Source of the DNA: Edolisoma coerulescens
Lineage: Eukaryota; Chordata; Aves; Passeriformes; Campephagidae
NCBI GenBank assembly: GCA_013397115.1
Contig: VWZW01006289.1
Coordinates: 4,694,504-4,758,503 of the forward strand
Reading direction: 5' to 3'
DNA: 64,000 bases
Within the stretch, counting starts at the first letter, position 1; every line of letters begins with the position of its first letter. Under the pieces are notes generated by a model. That model was given only the letters and a program-made list of their open reading frames with translations, had not been told where the DNA came from and did no database searches. Made by a program: the position numbers and the translations under genes. This document shows positions 1-11,800 of this stretch, piece after piece.

Positions 1-1212
1 GGATTGTTAAAAGTAATGTTAATTGAAGGAAACCTCCAACATCTTAAATGCTCAATAAAATCATGGAATATGGAAAGTATTATTAGGTGAAGTTTGGGTG
101 GGGAGTGATACTAGATTGAATTTGTAAACTGATTTTGCAGATTTGATATTGGTTTGCAACCATTTGAAAACTCACTGAGTTGCAAAACTTGGAAAATTCT
201 TCTCACAGTAAGGAGTTTTATTTACACTAAGCAAGGATGCCACATTAACAATCCTACTGCACGTATTCAAGCAGTCATTAGACAATTTCATGCATCAGCT
301 TTCAGCATCAGTAGCCTAAAGTAAGGCCCTAAAGAGAGAAAACCAGTATTTTGGCTATAAACCTATGGCATATGTTTGGCCTTGAAGGAAATACTGAAGA
401 ACAAATTTTTAGCATTAAAAACATTTGCAATTTTTCTACCTTTCCTAAATCACTTGGCTGCCTTTTGGGTTCCTACTGTCCCCTAAGGATAATTCATGAT
501 TCCTCACCATTCATAGTATTCATCTCAAGTCATGAGCATTAATTTCACTTCCTTTATAATTTTCAGAAATCAGTTATAACATAAGATTTTTTTCCTCTTG
601 GCTTTTTATTGTGACTCTGTTGAGCATAACTCTGTGAGACCCCAGCGCTGTGTGTGTTTCACCTTGGATTCAGGCTTTGTGAGACTGCACTATACACGTG
701 GAGTCTGGACCTATAAATCTCAGTTATCATCACGTGAGATGATATCTTGCCAGCCTGACTTTAGTGACATTGGCCCTTTGTGATCAGATAGGCTACAGGG
801 TCAGGCACATCAGGACATGTTTTTTTTTCTATCTCTTCATTTCTTTTCAATTGTCAGAAATTACCCATCTATTTCTAAGGTTAATTTTTTCTCTTTAGTG
901 GCTCCTGGCTGTGTATTCTTTTTTATAGGTTTGAAGTAAATCATGTGACAGCACCCGCCTCCCTGTTCTTCTGTTTCTGAAGACCCCCTTTCATAGCTAT
1001 ATCAGCTGTGCCTTTGGATGGAGCAATTTTGTGGGGTGCTCCCATGCTCTCAACAATTAAGACAGGTCAAACTACCTAGACTGTCTACCTGTTTTACTGA
1101 TGCAATGTAACTCATGCTTCACCAGTGGTCAGCTCTAAAAGACAACACTAAACTAAATATGTTTCACCTTTGATCACAGAATAGCACATAGGTGAGAGAA
1201 GATTTGGTTCTC
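1..1212. other. Unassigned AT-rich non-coding DNA
   Basis: I see no gene, RNA or recognisable repeat here. Open frames of about 60 codons occur by chance and carry no family motif. The stretch ends where LTR-like and CR1 sequence begins. Confidence 0.6.
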
Positions 1213-1258
1213 TGTCCTGGTTTCAGCCAAGGATGGGGTTAATTTTTTTGCTGTAGCC
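1213..1258 (+). mobile_element. LTR 5'-end fragment (avian ERV type)
   Basis: The segment opens with TGTCCTGGTTTCAGC and continues into a GGGTTAATTTTTTT stretch. This resembles the first 45 or so bases of an LTR family that is abundant in songbird and other neoavian genomes. The resemblance is lost after about 1258, and CR1 sequence begins within ten bases, so only the LTR start remains. Family assignment is from memory of the motif and was not searched. A chance partial match is possible. Confidence 0.45.
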
Positions 1259-1264
1259 ATGAAG

Positions 1265-1549
1265 GTGTGCATTAGGAAGAGCACAGCCAGCAGGTCAAAG
1301 GAGGTGATCTTGCCCTTCTACTAAGCCCTGGTGAGGCCACATCTGGAGTGCTGTGTGCAGGCCTGGGCTCCTCAGTACAAAGGAGACATGTAGCTCCTCG
1401 AGTGGGTCCAGGCAGGAGTAACAAAGTTGATCAAGGAACGGGAGTAAGTCTCCTTTTAGGAAATTCGAAGGGATCTGGGCCTGCTCAGCCTTGAGAAGAG
1501 ATGACTGAAAAGTGACCTCAATGCCGATAAATATCTAAAGCAAGGATGC
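1265..1549 (+). mobile_element. CR1 LINE, left part of a copy split by an LTR
   Basis: This is CR1 non-LTR retrotransposon sequence in sense orientation, from near the end of the ORF2-derived region. Landmarks are GCATTAGGAAGAGCA near 1270, GGTGAGGCCACATCTGGAGTGC near 1330, and a GGGCCTGCTCAGCCTTGAGAAGAG block near 1475. It continues up to ATAAATATCTAAAGCAAGGATGC, where it breaks off. The matching continuation resumes after 2107, so 1265-1549 and 2108-2411 were one CR1 copy before an LTR inserted. The copy is 5'-truncated, as is usual for CR1, and cannot encode protein. Confidence 0.88.
1545..1549. repeat. Target-site duplication, left copy (GATGC)
   Basis: The five bases GATGC directly precede the TG start of the inserted LTR and recur directly after its CA end. 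A 5-bp duplication flanking TG...CA ends is the expected footprint of retroviral-type integration. The flanking CR1 sequence reads continuously once one copy of GATGC and the insert are removed. Confidence 0.75.
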
Positions 1550-2107
1550 TGTTTGGGTTTTAGGAGTTACCCTTTTGTTTTTCTTTTCTCTTAAAGATTT
1601 TTTCCCATACAGGCAGCTAGGAGACAAATCACTGAGTACTTAAGAGAGACAAAAGGACCTGGCCACAGGAAGGGAGGGTCTGTGAGCTGCCTCTTTTTAC
1701 TTGGGGGGAGGTACGGGCCTTGGCAGTGTTCTCTCGGCGTTCGCAGGGAGAGATAGGCCACGTTTGCTTCTGGGGGAGAACCCACCACTGCGGAGTCCGG
1801 CTTTTCTCCGGCTTTATTCCACCACCGTGCCTCAGAGAAAATCGCCGAGACCCCAAGGCTGCTNNNNNNNNNNNNNNNNNNNNNNNNNNNNNNNNNNNNN
1901 NNNNNNNNNNNNNNNNNNNNNNNNNNNNNNNNNNNNNNNNNNNNNNNNNNNNNNNNNNNNNNNNNNNNNNNNNNNNNNNCCTCATATCTTTGCCTGAAAG
2001 CCCTTAATCCCAAAATTATAATAATTCGGAGGGAAGGGAGTTTCATCCTCCATTCCAAGGGAGGCTCTTGCCTTCCTCAGCAGAAACCTGTCTTCCAAAC
2101 CACGACA
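1550..2107. mobile_element. Solo LTR (endogenous-retrovirus type) nested in CR1
   Basis: The insert begins TGTTTGGG at 1550, ends CACGACA at 2107, and is flanked by direct GATGC repeats, which gives canonical LTR termini. It interrupts a CR1 copy whose halves match the same element on either side. The part from about 1700 to 1863 is GC- and CpG-rich compared with the surrounding DNA, consistent with an insertion younger than the CR1. A 116-base N gap lies inside it, so the true length is unknown, and a shortened provirus rather than a solo LTR cannot be excluded. Open frames that cross the gap are artefacts of the Ns. The 5-bp duplication would suit an ERVL-like group, but I cannot name the family. 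Confidence 0.75.
1864..1979. other. Assembly gap (116 N)
   Basis: This is a run of undetermined bases inside the LTR insert. It directly follows GC-rich sequence (CGAGACCCCAAGGCTGCT), which suggests that a GC-rich or repetitive stretch failed to assemble. The run may not reflect the true length. Confidence 0.99.
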
Positions 2108-2112
2108 GATGC
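2108..2112. repeat. Target-site duplication, right copy (GATGC)
   Basis: This is the second copy of GATGC, immediately after the CA end of the LTR. It is followed by CAAGAAGATGGATCCAG, the expected continuation of the interrupted CR1. Confidence 0.75.
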
Positions 2113-2411
2113 CAAGAAGATGGATCCAGCCTCTTCTCGATAGGGCCAGCCAACAGAACAAGAAATAATGGGCAGAAATTCATATGCAGGAAGTTCCACA
2201 TGAACATAAGGAAGAACTTTACTGTGAGTGACCATGCACTGGAACTGATCAGCCAGAGAGGTTGTGGAGTCTCCTTCCCTGGAGCTATTCCAGAAGAGTC
2301 TGGACACAATCCTGTGCCATGTGCTCTGGGACAACCCTGCTTGAGCAGGGAGGTTGGACAAGATGACCCACTGTGGTCCCTTCCAAACTGACCCATTCTG
2401 TGATTCTGTGA
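2113..2411 (+). mobile_element. CR1 LINE 3' end, right part of the split copy
   Basis: This is the sense CR1 3' region. It contains CAGGAAGTTCCACATGAACA near 2190, GAGAGGTTGTGGAGTCTCCTT near 2256, CCTGCTTGAGCAGGGAGGTTG near 2335, and a terminal ATTCTGTGATTCTGTG tail ending near 2411. The octamer tail is the diagnostic 3' end of avian CR1. Reading frames on either strand of this block are by-products of the repeat. Confidence 0.93.
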
Positions 2412-5400
2412 AAATAAATTCAAGGCAGGTTTCCTTACAGCTTTAAAGCTCTTGGATATCTATATATCCTTACCTCATTCTGCCCACAGGGAGAAGATGA
2501 AGACCTGTAGAACATAATTCCAGAAAAGATCACCATATCACCAACCCTGATGATCATGTGGTCTTCTCCTTCTTTTATATCACAAACCTTATATATCACT
2601 CAGTTTCATACAAACCCTAAGGTTTTAATTAGACCAAAGTGTTTCAGAATAAGCTCTGTGCTACAGACTGAGAAGTGCAGATCAAGGCATTAGTAATTCC
2701 AAAAGATCCTTTGATGTTAGAAAACTGACGAAGTGAGAGCTGCCCTGATGATTCCCAAAAGCTGAACCACATCCTATGTAGCAAAGGAAGTTGAAAACAC
2801 CTTTACACTCGGCACAGATACACACATACACCATCATCTAAAACCCTGTGAATCTAAGTCAGGTTTGACCTTAATCAGACAGCCCAATCCTCAACCTTGA
2901 TGCAAAACACAGCCACCAAGAACCAAAGAAAGAGTTTGCCTTTTCTAACTTTAGGCACAGTTCTGAGCATTCTATTGTCCTAGACTTTTGTCTAGTCCTG
3001 TCTATTGTCTAGTTGTATGAGGAAGGACAGGAGAAATAAAGAGCAATGCCCACCTCAGAGCTTGCTAATTACAGCTGGATATACCCCTGAGCATTCCCAC
3101 TCTCTTTTCCAGACACAAAAGGTGGGATATTTAAAGTGTCAACATTTCTAGATCCTTGTACGGGTGAAGACTGTGGATAAGTTTGCACTACAGGGCAAAG
3201 AGATCTAAGCTAGCTCAAAATAAGGCTAACACTGGAAGCAGCATAGCCACGTCAGCATAACTGCACTAGCCAAAGCATAATTCAGTGCAGCAATCAGGCA
3301 TCTGCACTGCTTCCAGGACCCAGAGTATAACTTCTGTTCAGAGTTGTACAGATGTGTAGATCTACTACCTCATCTGGAGCTAGCCTGAAAATCTTAAACA
3401 GAATTCCACACTGTAGGGCAGTTCACCCCACATACATGCTTCCTATTGTTTCAGGTCACGCAACAGAGAACTTTTAGACTTTAAACACATTTCAGTATTC
3501 TCACAACACAGCATCTCCTTTGCCTTATTAAAAACCACTGCACCGTAAAAAGTCTTCTTGACAGAGCTACTTGCTGAATATTTTCTCTAAAACTGATCAG
3601 GCAGGACTTGTCTCTGTCCATTTCTAGGAAATCACAATGACCAGTTTACATCTAATACACTGTGTATTCAACACCAGGAGCATAGAAGCAATCCTTCAAA
3701 TAGGCAATGTCTCTGTTTTAGGAACAGTCTCAGGAACATAACGTGGATCTTTTTTCAATTACAGTCCTTGTTCTTTTCTGGTGTATACATTTTAGGCATG
3801 AGCTCTACTATCCTTTGTTTCCACTCACAGCTGTTAATTTTTCACCTATATCTTTTTATACATAATCTGAGAACTGACTTGACTAATACCCACCTGCTCT
3901 CCTCAGAAAACCTATTCATATCTCCTACCCATCGGTCATTTAAAACAAATTAAAACATGGAGAGCAAAGCCGTATTAACTTCCTTCCTTTCTCAATCCCT
4001 TGAGGAAAGGCCTTTCCAGCACTGACTGTGAGTCTTATTTGACTGACTTTTGGGCTTTTGATTGGTCCTTGGGTACAGCAGTGAGAAGATATTTCCTGTG
4101 CTGTAGAGTGCAATAAGAGCAACAGATTTTACTCTGAGCCATGAGCTGAACAAGGGAGGAAATTGGAGTGCCTCACAGTAATTAATCATTGTATGATGAG
4201 ATCTGTCAAAACCCTTTCTATAGCTGATATTGCTGTCAATAACTAGTTAGTACATTGCCATCTGTGACTGCTTAAAATATCAGCCTATACTACAATCAAC
4301 ATATTTTTTACTTACACATCTTTTTTATTTACCAAATATAATTCTCCTAAGTACTATATGTGCTCCAGTGTTTGCCAGATGACAGCACTGCTGGTGTCAA
4401 TATCTAAAACTAAATGCTTTTGCCCTAAGTAAGTATCCAACAAATCCCCTGAGCTGTAAAATAAAGTACCAGCTAAATTACATTTGTATCTAGTCTAAAT
4501 TCCAGTGGTAAGAAAAATTTATTACCAAACATTTGTACTCTGGATATTGGCTTATGGTTGAATGAGAAAAAAAGAGAAGTATCTCAGAGCAGTTTCATGT
4601 CATACCAAAAGTTTAAATAAATAATAGCTACCAGATTCTCAGCTGATATGAAAGAAAGGAATTCAACTGTAACTATAGAAAATTATGTTGCTTTACATCA
4701 GCCAAGAATCTTGCCCAAGCAAATCTGAACCTAACTCTGATAATTTCTAAATTTTATATTTTATTTCACTAATTGACAGCAGCAGCAGCACCGGCTTTCT
4801 CCAAAATCTAACTTTCTCTTTGCTTTATCAAATGTCTGTGGAATAAGCCAAGAAGTCTTGCATGTCTCTGTAGAATAAGCAAGAAGTTTTGAGGTAAGGC
4901 TCAACTTACCTCTAATAATATCTTACTTAGGAATAAAAATTAAAAAAAAAAATTGAAGTTGCTTTTTCTCTAACTCAGTGGCTGCATGCAGCCTGTGAAA
5001 CATTATTCTGTTGCCTGCAGCCACAGAAAATTAAAATGTTCAAATAGAGGTTAAAAAGGAAAGTAAAGTAGGATGCTGTCCACAGTCAGTTATTTGTGGG
5101 GTACTGCTTTTAAGACATTTATACGTTTCACATACTGATAACTTAGTATCCTGTTTCTTCTGGATCCCCCTGCAAGGGAACTCTTCCTGGAGACTGTGGA
5201 AGGAACTTACTTGACTAACTCAGAGTAATAATCCAAGATCTGGGCTACATAATGAACGGGCATCATGCATTCTGTGTTCTGTCTGCAGAGCTCTACAGAA
5301 CTCACCTCCAAAGTTTTGAACATAGTTAACCTCTTTAATATTAAGAGCATACAATACACAGGTAGCCCTTGAGCAACTGAGTTCTGCTCCTCGGTGTCAC

Positions 5401-6274
5401 AGGAAGTGGCAAAATGTCAGTTGTGGGACACTCTTTGTGGGGAAGGAACACAAGAGTCCTAGGACATTTGAGAAACAAAGCAGGGAGGCCACAAGGGAAA
5501 GCTGTGAGTGATAAAATATCATTTGAAGAGTCCTGTCATGGAAGATGGGAATGGGAGATGTTGCCAGCAACCTTCTCTCTGTAGAAAAGTAAGTGGATGG
5601 AAACACCTCCTGGGTTTGCTTCCAGTAGTCAGTGAGCATAGCTTCACTGCTTTCCCTGTCTCTCCTCATCCCATTCCTTGTAAGGAATGTCTGCAAAATA
5701 AAAACCAACTCCATTGTTTTGTGAGGTCTGGATGTGATGAGAGCAACCAAATCTGAACCCTGACATATAGCAGGTCCTTGGTGTTCTACTCTTTAGGTGA
5801 CCACAGTACATCCCATGATTTGCTTGCACTCACATAACTGAGATAAATAGAATATTCTGTTGCAGTAACATCTTGTTCATTAGCTATCTCTTCAAATTTT
5901 TCTACTGCCAGAAATGGTGAAAATGCATCAATTCTCAGTTATTTCATATCTCATCATTGATACAAAATATTGAATACATTATAACAACAAAAAAAAATAA
6001 TCCCTCCAATAGTGAGCTCAAACCTCACACATTCAGTGCTAAGTCTGTGTTTACATACCAGGACCCATAAGACAAGCTCCTTCACTGTATACTGTGTTAA
6101 TTTTGAATCACTGTTTCTGAACTAAAATGATGTCTATAACTATATACGTCACATATACAGGTTTGTAAGACATGTCATGTCTTACCGAAACCTAGGTAGC
6201 TCATATCAACACAATTCCATTTTGCAACCAAAGAAGTAATCTTGCACAAAAGAAAGTTATTTTGACAGGGTCTA
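2412..6274. other. Unassigned AT-rich non-coding DNA
   Basis: No gene or clear transposon is recognised in this stretch. It contains a two-copy tandem duplication at 4831-4891 and a short GAGGTAAG/CTTACCTC palindrome at 4891-4912, listed separately. A slightly less AT-rich portion around 3170-3450 could be an unrecognised old repeat, but I could not place it. Confidence 0.5.
4831..4891. repeat. Two-copy tandem duplication, about 31 bp per unit
   Basis: Two adjacent units each run from ATGTCT through GGAATAAGC or AGAATAAGC to AAGAAGT(C/T)TTG. They differ at a few positions and by one-base indels. The pair looks like a local slippage or microhomology duplication and has no visible function. 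Confidence 0.8.
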
Positions 6275-6600
6275 TTTTCCATATGCTTATGTTGATTGGC
6301 ATTCATTCCATTTTCCTCCTTTCATTCTTTTAGTAACAGAGTCCCATTTCAGTAACTCTATTATTTTGCCTGGGATCGATGTCATGCTGACAGCCCTATA
6401 ATTATGTGGGTTGGCTCATTTAGTCTTTTAAGTACTGGCATGGTGTTATCTTTCTTCCAGTTCTCTGGAATGTGTTTAGTGTTCATAGGGCTATTGCAAA
6501 TCAACATCCTGGTACACACCAGTTGAATGCAAGCTGGTTTACCACTCACCAGTTATTCACTTCTACAATCCATTTTACAGAAGTTTCCAGCCAATGAGAA
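6275..6600 (-). mobile_element. Ancient CR1-type LINE fragment, reverse-transcriptase region, antisense
   Basis: Read on the minus strand this matches the reverse-transcriptase domain of old CR1-group LINEs. The landmark on the plus strand is GATGTCATGCTGACAGCCCT (6378-6397), followed by TATAATTATGTGGGTT, a TTTAAGTACTGGCA block and TTTCTTCCAGTTCTCTGGAA. In intact elements this order encodes the stretch around the fingers and palm of the enzyme. The copy carries many substitutions and stops, so it is a long-dead insertion that predates the octamer-tailed CR1 copies elsewhere in the window. The exact subfamily was not determined. Confidence 0.75.
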
Positions 6601-8224
6601 TCTTGGATAACTTTGTGCTTTTTTGCCTAAGTTGCGGTTTCTGAATAAGAACTTTAACAATGTCATCACTGAAGTGAGAAAAAAACTTCAAAACCTTTTT
6701 CCTGTGCATTTTTATTAAAAAAATTGCAGATGGTTCTGCCTTAAAGCATGTAGGATGTGTTTTCCTATATACATGCTTGTGTATTTGTGTGTGTTTATAG
6801 ATTCATAAATTCACAAATCAAATTAAAATAACTGAATTACATGAAAAATTATTTGTGGTCAGGCTAATACTGGCCATGGTTATACTAAAAAGTGGTTTAG
6901 TGCAATAGGAGGAGTCAGCAGATTAAAACAGTTGCTGCTGCAGCTCCTCCATCTAAATGGTTTTTCAGTCAGGGTCTTACTCTGTGCTCAGTTTCGTTTG
7001 GTCCCCTGGGCTGACTGTCCTTACCATGTGCTGGTTCGTAGCGATCTGGAAGACAAGTCATAGATGTGGATATTTATACCTTTACTCCGGGTTTGGAGTC
7101 GCATTTGGTGTGCAACAAGAGCAGAACATTTTTCCTTGTTAGAAATCCAGTTGCGTGCAGTAAAACTGCTCTACAAATCCAAATCAAACTGCAGCAAATG
7201 CTTTGGCCAGGGAATTTGTTTTCAAACAGCAGTGCTGTTCTCAACCAAAATGCAAATGTACACACCATCATTGACAATATTTTGTCATAATGAAAGAACT
7301 CATTAGAGATATGTCAGTTAGTTTGTTTCTTTTAATTGATATTTTAGAATCGGTTTTTTTCCACTAATGAAGTATATGATATTGCATCAAAGATGAGAAA
7401 TGTATCTACTGTATATGTCTACATTATTGATTTATTGAAGAAAAAGAGAAGTTTAATTCATCACAGCCTAGCAGATATTTTTAGATATTTTTTACATTTA
7501 CTTAATCTGAAACCAGGTTGAATCTAAGCCAGATGCCACAACTGAGCTACTGAAAAGAGGGTGCTGAGTGAGATTTAATTCTACCCATGTCAAGCATTTA
7601 GATCAATGTACGGCTCTATGGGTTATTCTAACTACACTCTATGTGGCACAGATTATCACTTCAGTAGCTGAAAAAGGCAGCTGACTCTTGCTCAGTCCTA
7701 AAACTAAAGACTGTAATGTTACATATGTCTTGAGCAGAAAGCAAGTGTCATGAGGAACTTATAACTGATAAAACATATGATCATCTTTTTCTGAATATCA
7801 CAGAGCAGTATGAACAACTTCCTTCATGTGGCACTATTTCCTCGCTGTATATCAGATCTGACAGAATGGCTTGATACAGGTTCTGTGCACATAACAGAGA
7901 TATGACTGCACATTGCAGAGACAGAGCCTGTCTAGGGGCTGCTGCTCTGCCTCTGTGACCATGACATAATACCACATTTATATTTACTATGTATTGCAAA
8001 GCTAACTCAGTTACAGTAAATTGTAGTTCCTAACTTGAGTTGAGTACAGTCCCCTGTTACTTCGACTGCTGCAATGTATAACACCTTTCACTTACTGCCT
8101 GATCATAACCTTAACATTTAAAATTTTTTTTTGCTAACACTTGTTTATATTTCAGTGGTTCCAGAACGTGATTGTGCTAAGAAAACCTGCTTTCAGTTTC
8201 TGGTCTACATTAATTCATGGCTGG
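6601..8224. other. Unassigned non-coding DNA, possible conserved element near 7.1-7.3 kb
   Basis: No gene or transposon is recognised. Around 7080-7320 the base composition is more balanced and includes an octamer-type ATGCAAAT motif (7250-7257). Overlapping open frames of 67-80 codons exist on both strands there, none with a recognisable domain. This texture is common in conserved non-coding elements, but conservation cannot be judged from a single sequence. Confidence 0.4.
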
Positions 8225-8368
8225 TTCATAGCCCTTGGCTATAGTTGGACGGGCCCCTGACCAACCTTGTGAAAGGTGCCCCTGCCCATGGCAGGGGAGT
8301 TGTAAATAGATGATTTTTGAAGTCTCTTCCAAGTCAGGCCATTCTATTATTCTGTGATTCTGTGATTT
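8225..8368 (+). mobile_element. CR1 LINE 3' end, severely 5'-truncated
   Basis: This is a sense CR1 3' terminal fragment of about 140 bp. It contains GTGCCCCTGCCCATGGCAGG (8275-8294), a diverged form of the GATGATCTTTGAAGGTCCCTTCC block, and an ATTCTGTGATTCTGTGATT tail ending near 8368. Only the 3' untranslated end was copied. Confidence 0.9.
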
Positions 8369-8721
8369 TTCCTTGAAATTAGTTGCTTTCCCACCATCTC
8401 TAACATTTTTCCACAACATACTGGAAGACATAAGCAATTATAACCTTAGTCTTCTTTTTGTTACAAAGAATGAACATAGCCTTTAAAGCAACCAGTTGAC
8501 CAGCAAGCACTTGAGAAGCAGGTAGAACCATTTTTTCATACGTTCTTAAGAATCTCTCATTCTCTGTCCCAAAGCTCCACAACTTCAAAGAAAAAAGATA
8601 TATTTTAAATAGGGAATGATTATAATAATTTTTAAATTATTTGAATATGCTTTAGACATATTTAACATATAATATATTTCCTCTGAAGACCTCCAAGGAA
8701 TAAAAAATTCACTAATTAAGT

Positions 8722-8895
8722 ACTGTAACATCCTTGAGAGGCATATACCATAATTATCTCCATTTTACAGATGGACCAAGTGAAGCACACGGAAGCTAAG
8801 TGATTTGTCCAAACTAACACATTCCACTGGAGTGTAGCCAGGAGAGATACCCATGCTTTCTAATTTCCAGTGAAACAATAGATTATGCTACACAC
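8722..8895 (-). mobile_element. Ancient MIR-type SINE, minus orientation
   Basis: Read on the minus strand, this follows the MIR (CORE-SINE) consensus in order: a box-B-like region, the core, and the LINE2-like tail. On the plus strand the tell-tale pieces are CCATTTTACAGATGG (8760-8774), a diverged stretch corresponding to 'aaactgaggcacagag', CTAAGTGATTTGTCC (8796-8810), and an ACACATTCCACTGGAGTGTAGCCAGG-type block. MIR elements were active before the split of mammals and sauropsids. They survive in birds only as rare, diverged copies. No full internal RNA polymerase III promoter appears intact. Confidence 0.85.
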
Positions 8896-11800
8896 ACCAG
8901 CCCCCAAAGGCAGGTTGTTGCTGTTTCTTCACCAGAAATTGTTGGCTTCCTTATTGAAAACAAGATGCAAAACTTTGTCTTAGTTCAGATTGTCTAGTAG
9001 CTGCCAAACAGTTTTTTAAAATGTATTAACATACAAATAATTGTAAAGGGCTCAATGAAAGACTGACTTGGAAATGATACCCAAACACTCTTGCTCAATG
9101 ACAGCCTTCAATCTTGTACCTTCTTGGCCAGCTGCATATATCCTCATTCAAAATTCAGGTATCTCCCTTCATATGACAAAATTATGCCTGATGAGTAGTA
9201 GCAGACTGCATATACACCAGGCCATGCCACTGGAAGATACTACCATGACCCTTTGACTAATCAAACATGCATCCCTTACAATGATAGGGAATATCTTCAT
9301 TTTGGACAGCATCCTGGCATAGGTCCAATCATATGAGAGGGCAGTGGCTATAATCTCTCATCATATCCATGACAGGCTCTGTGGCTTTCCCAAGCCAAAA
9401 CTTTTGTTGCCTACTAGTAGCAGTTTATAAGGTTCTGGAAACTTTGTCAGAAATGTCTGTATTCTCTTTATATGTCATACTTTATCCAACATAAAAATCA
9501 ATTCTCAGAGCCAGCACTGAAATATAAGAACCTTGCTGTTTCACTTCCTCTTTTTCCTGCATCTCCCAATTACTACTGGGTTATTCTCCTCTCTTGTATA
9601 TTCTCTTTCTAACCCCTGACTTCTTTGTTACTTTAGGACACAGCATCAAAAGGAGAGTAACACATCTGCCTCCATCTTCCCTAATAATGTGCACCCTAGA
9701 AGGAACTAAAAGACACTTTTCAGAGTAGCATGATATGAAACAGTTGGTTTCTCTCTCATAGGGAGAGAAGGACATTGATTCTGGTTTTCCTTGACAAAAA
9801 AAAATCCAGAATACTCCATATAAGATGGGAAGTGCAACTACTCTGACCTCTTCCATTCTCTGAGTGAGAAATGAGTGGACTACACTGATATTTCTGAAGT
9901 GGAGTGGGCTGTGGGCTGGAGAGCCCTCACAGGCTTGCTCAAGCTGTGATTTTATTGCTTAAGTAACTCTCAGTAATTCCCTTCTCAGCATTTTGACTGC
10001 TTTGGATACAGTCTCAGATGCCATCTGCCCTACAGCATGTTGTTTCAGATTGACCAATGGGTCCAGTGTGTCAAAATTTGCCAGAACGGCAAAAATAGTA
10101 GAAATGTATAGCTCTTACAACTTCCCTCTCTTCCAGAAGTAACTCTAAAATAAGTTAGTAACTATAAAACCCTTGAACTGATTATTCTATTAATTAATGT
10201 TTTATGCTACTCCATCCCAGACTAAAAGCAATTACTTATGCTTATGTAGAGGAAAAGAATATCAAAAATGCAGGGGAAAGAAAAGGTGTTTCACTACAAA
10301 ATTTAACATTATTAAATAAGCTGGTCTTGCTGTTTGCATGACAAACACAGAGACTAAAAATTACTCTGAATTTCAACCTTACAGAACCTTTGCTCTCTTA
10401 GAAAGTGTACAATATCCTCTCACCATAAGCAATTATTTGAAAAACTGTGGAAAAACATGGTATTGAAAACATATGTGTTTTGAATATTAGATAATCACAA
10501 CTTATTATAATATTATTATATTAATTTCTTTCCAGTATTTGGACTTATATTTTTTTAAAAAATTTACAGAATAAGCATCTGTCTTACATATAGAATTATT
10601 CTGACACCTGTTATTATCTAAATACATTACAAAGTTTGGACTAAATAAATATGCTAAGAAATATTATCTGAAATTACCACTAATTTTAAAATTGTCAGTG
10701 GACCTTCTTCCGATTCTTAAATATTGTATATCAATTATCATGACAGACAGTGAAGATATATGATAGTGAAAAAATAAAAATAATCATAAGCCTTGCTTAT
10801 ATTAAAAATGAATATACACATACAGGCAGTAAAATTTGCCAGTGATGCTTGAAAAAATGTATATGTTAAACTCTTTACATCTACTTTTATGTTACTATAT
10901 ATTCATTAATTAAAGAGCAAGAGCAAAAAACGTATAAAGTTGATGAAAGGTTTACAGACCTAGTGACCTATCCCAACCCCAAGGATTAGTACAGAAACTG
11001 TGTGTGACTGCAAATTATTACACAAGCCTTATGAGGATAATGATTTCCCACCTTCCATGGTGCTGCATTGTTATCCATAAGCTCCCAAAGGTCCTTAAGC
11101 TTGTTAATAACCATTATAGATGTGCAATGAAGTGAATCAAGACTGAAATGAACTCACCTGAGCCTAAGCAGATTAACCCTGTTCAAGTCTGTTGATGTCC
11201 ATATAAATTCATCTGGATCTCCTTGCATCAACAAATAGAAAAGTGCAATAAAACAAGGGTATATTTTATCTGTTCTTTTAAAAATAAGTGCAGGAAATTA
11301 TGCAGGACACAAACTCAGGAATCACTATTTAAACTGCAAAAGAGGGTCACCTTTCCCTGGTGGGGACATATCTGGGCCCCTGGGATTATATTTCATATGT
11401 GTTCAGCACTTAGTATTCTTGAATCCTGCTCACAGGCTGAGGGCACTATGTCTTGTAAGCTGACTGCAAAAACGTGAATTAAACAAAGATGGACATCTTC
11501 TGCATTAGATTACTAGCTAGTCCCTGAGAAAGTCATTGAAAAGATGATGCATGCAAAAATGAAGAAACATTCAGATTCAAAATAAAGATGAAGGTAACAA
11601 TTTATAAGATTTTTAGACTAGTGTTGTATTCCAGAAGAAAGAAAACAAATTTTGAATTTGTTTTATTGTAGAGGCAAACTGAAACATGTGTATAAAATAG
11701 TCTGCTAGGATTCATAGACAAAACTTAAATCAAAAAGATAAAAGGCACTTAAACATTCCATCACTGGGATTTCACATACAGATTATTATCTTATTTTTAC

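Noticed and set aside
1591..2058. 155-codon minus-strand frame crossing the gap
   Set aside because: The frame runs through 116 Ns, and the rest is LTR sequence.
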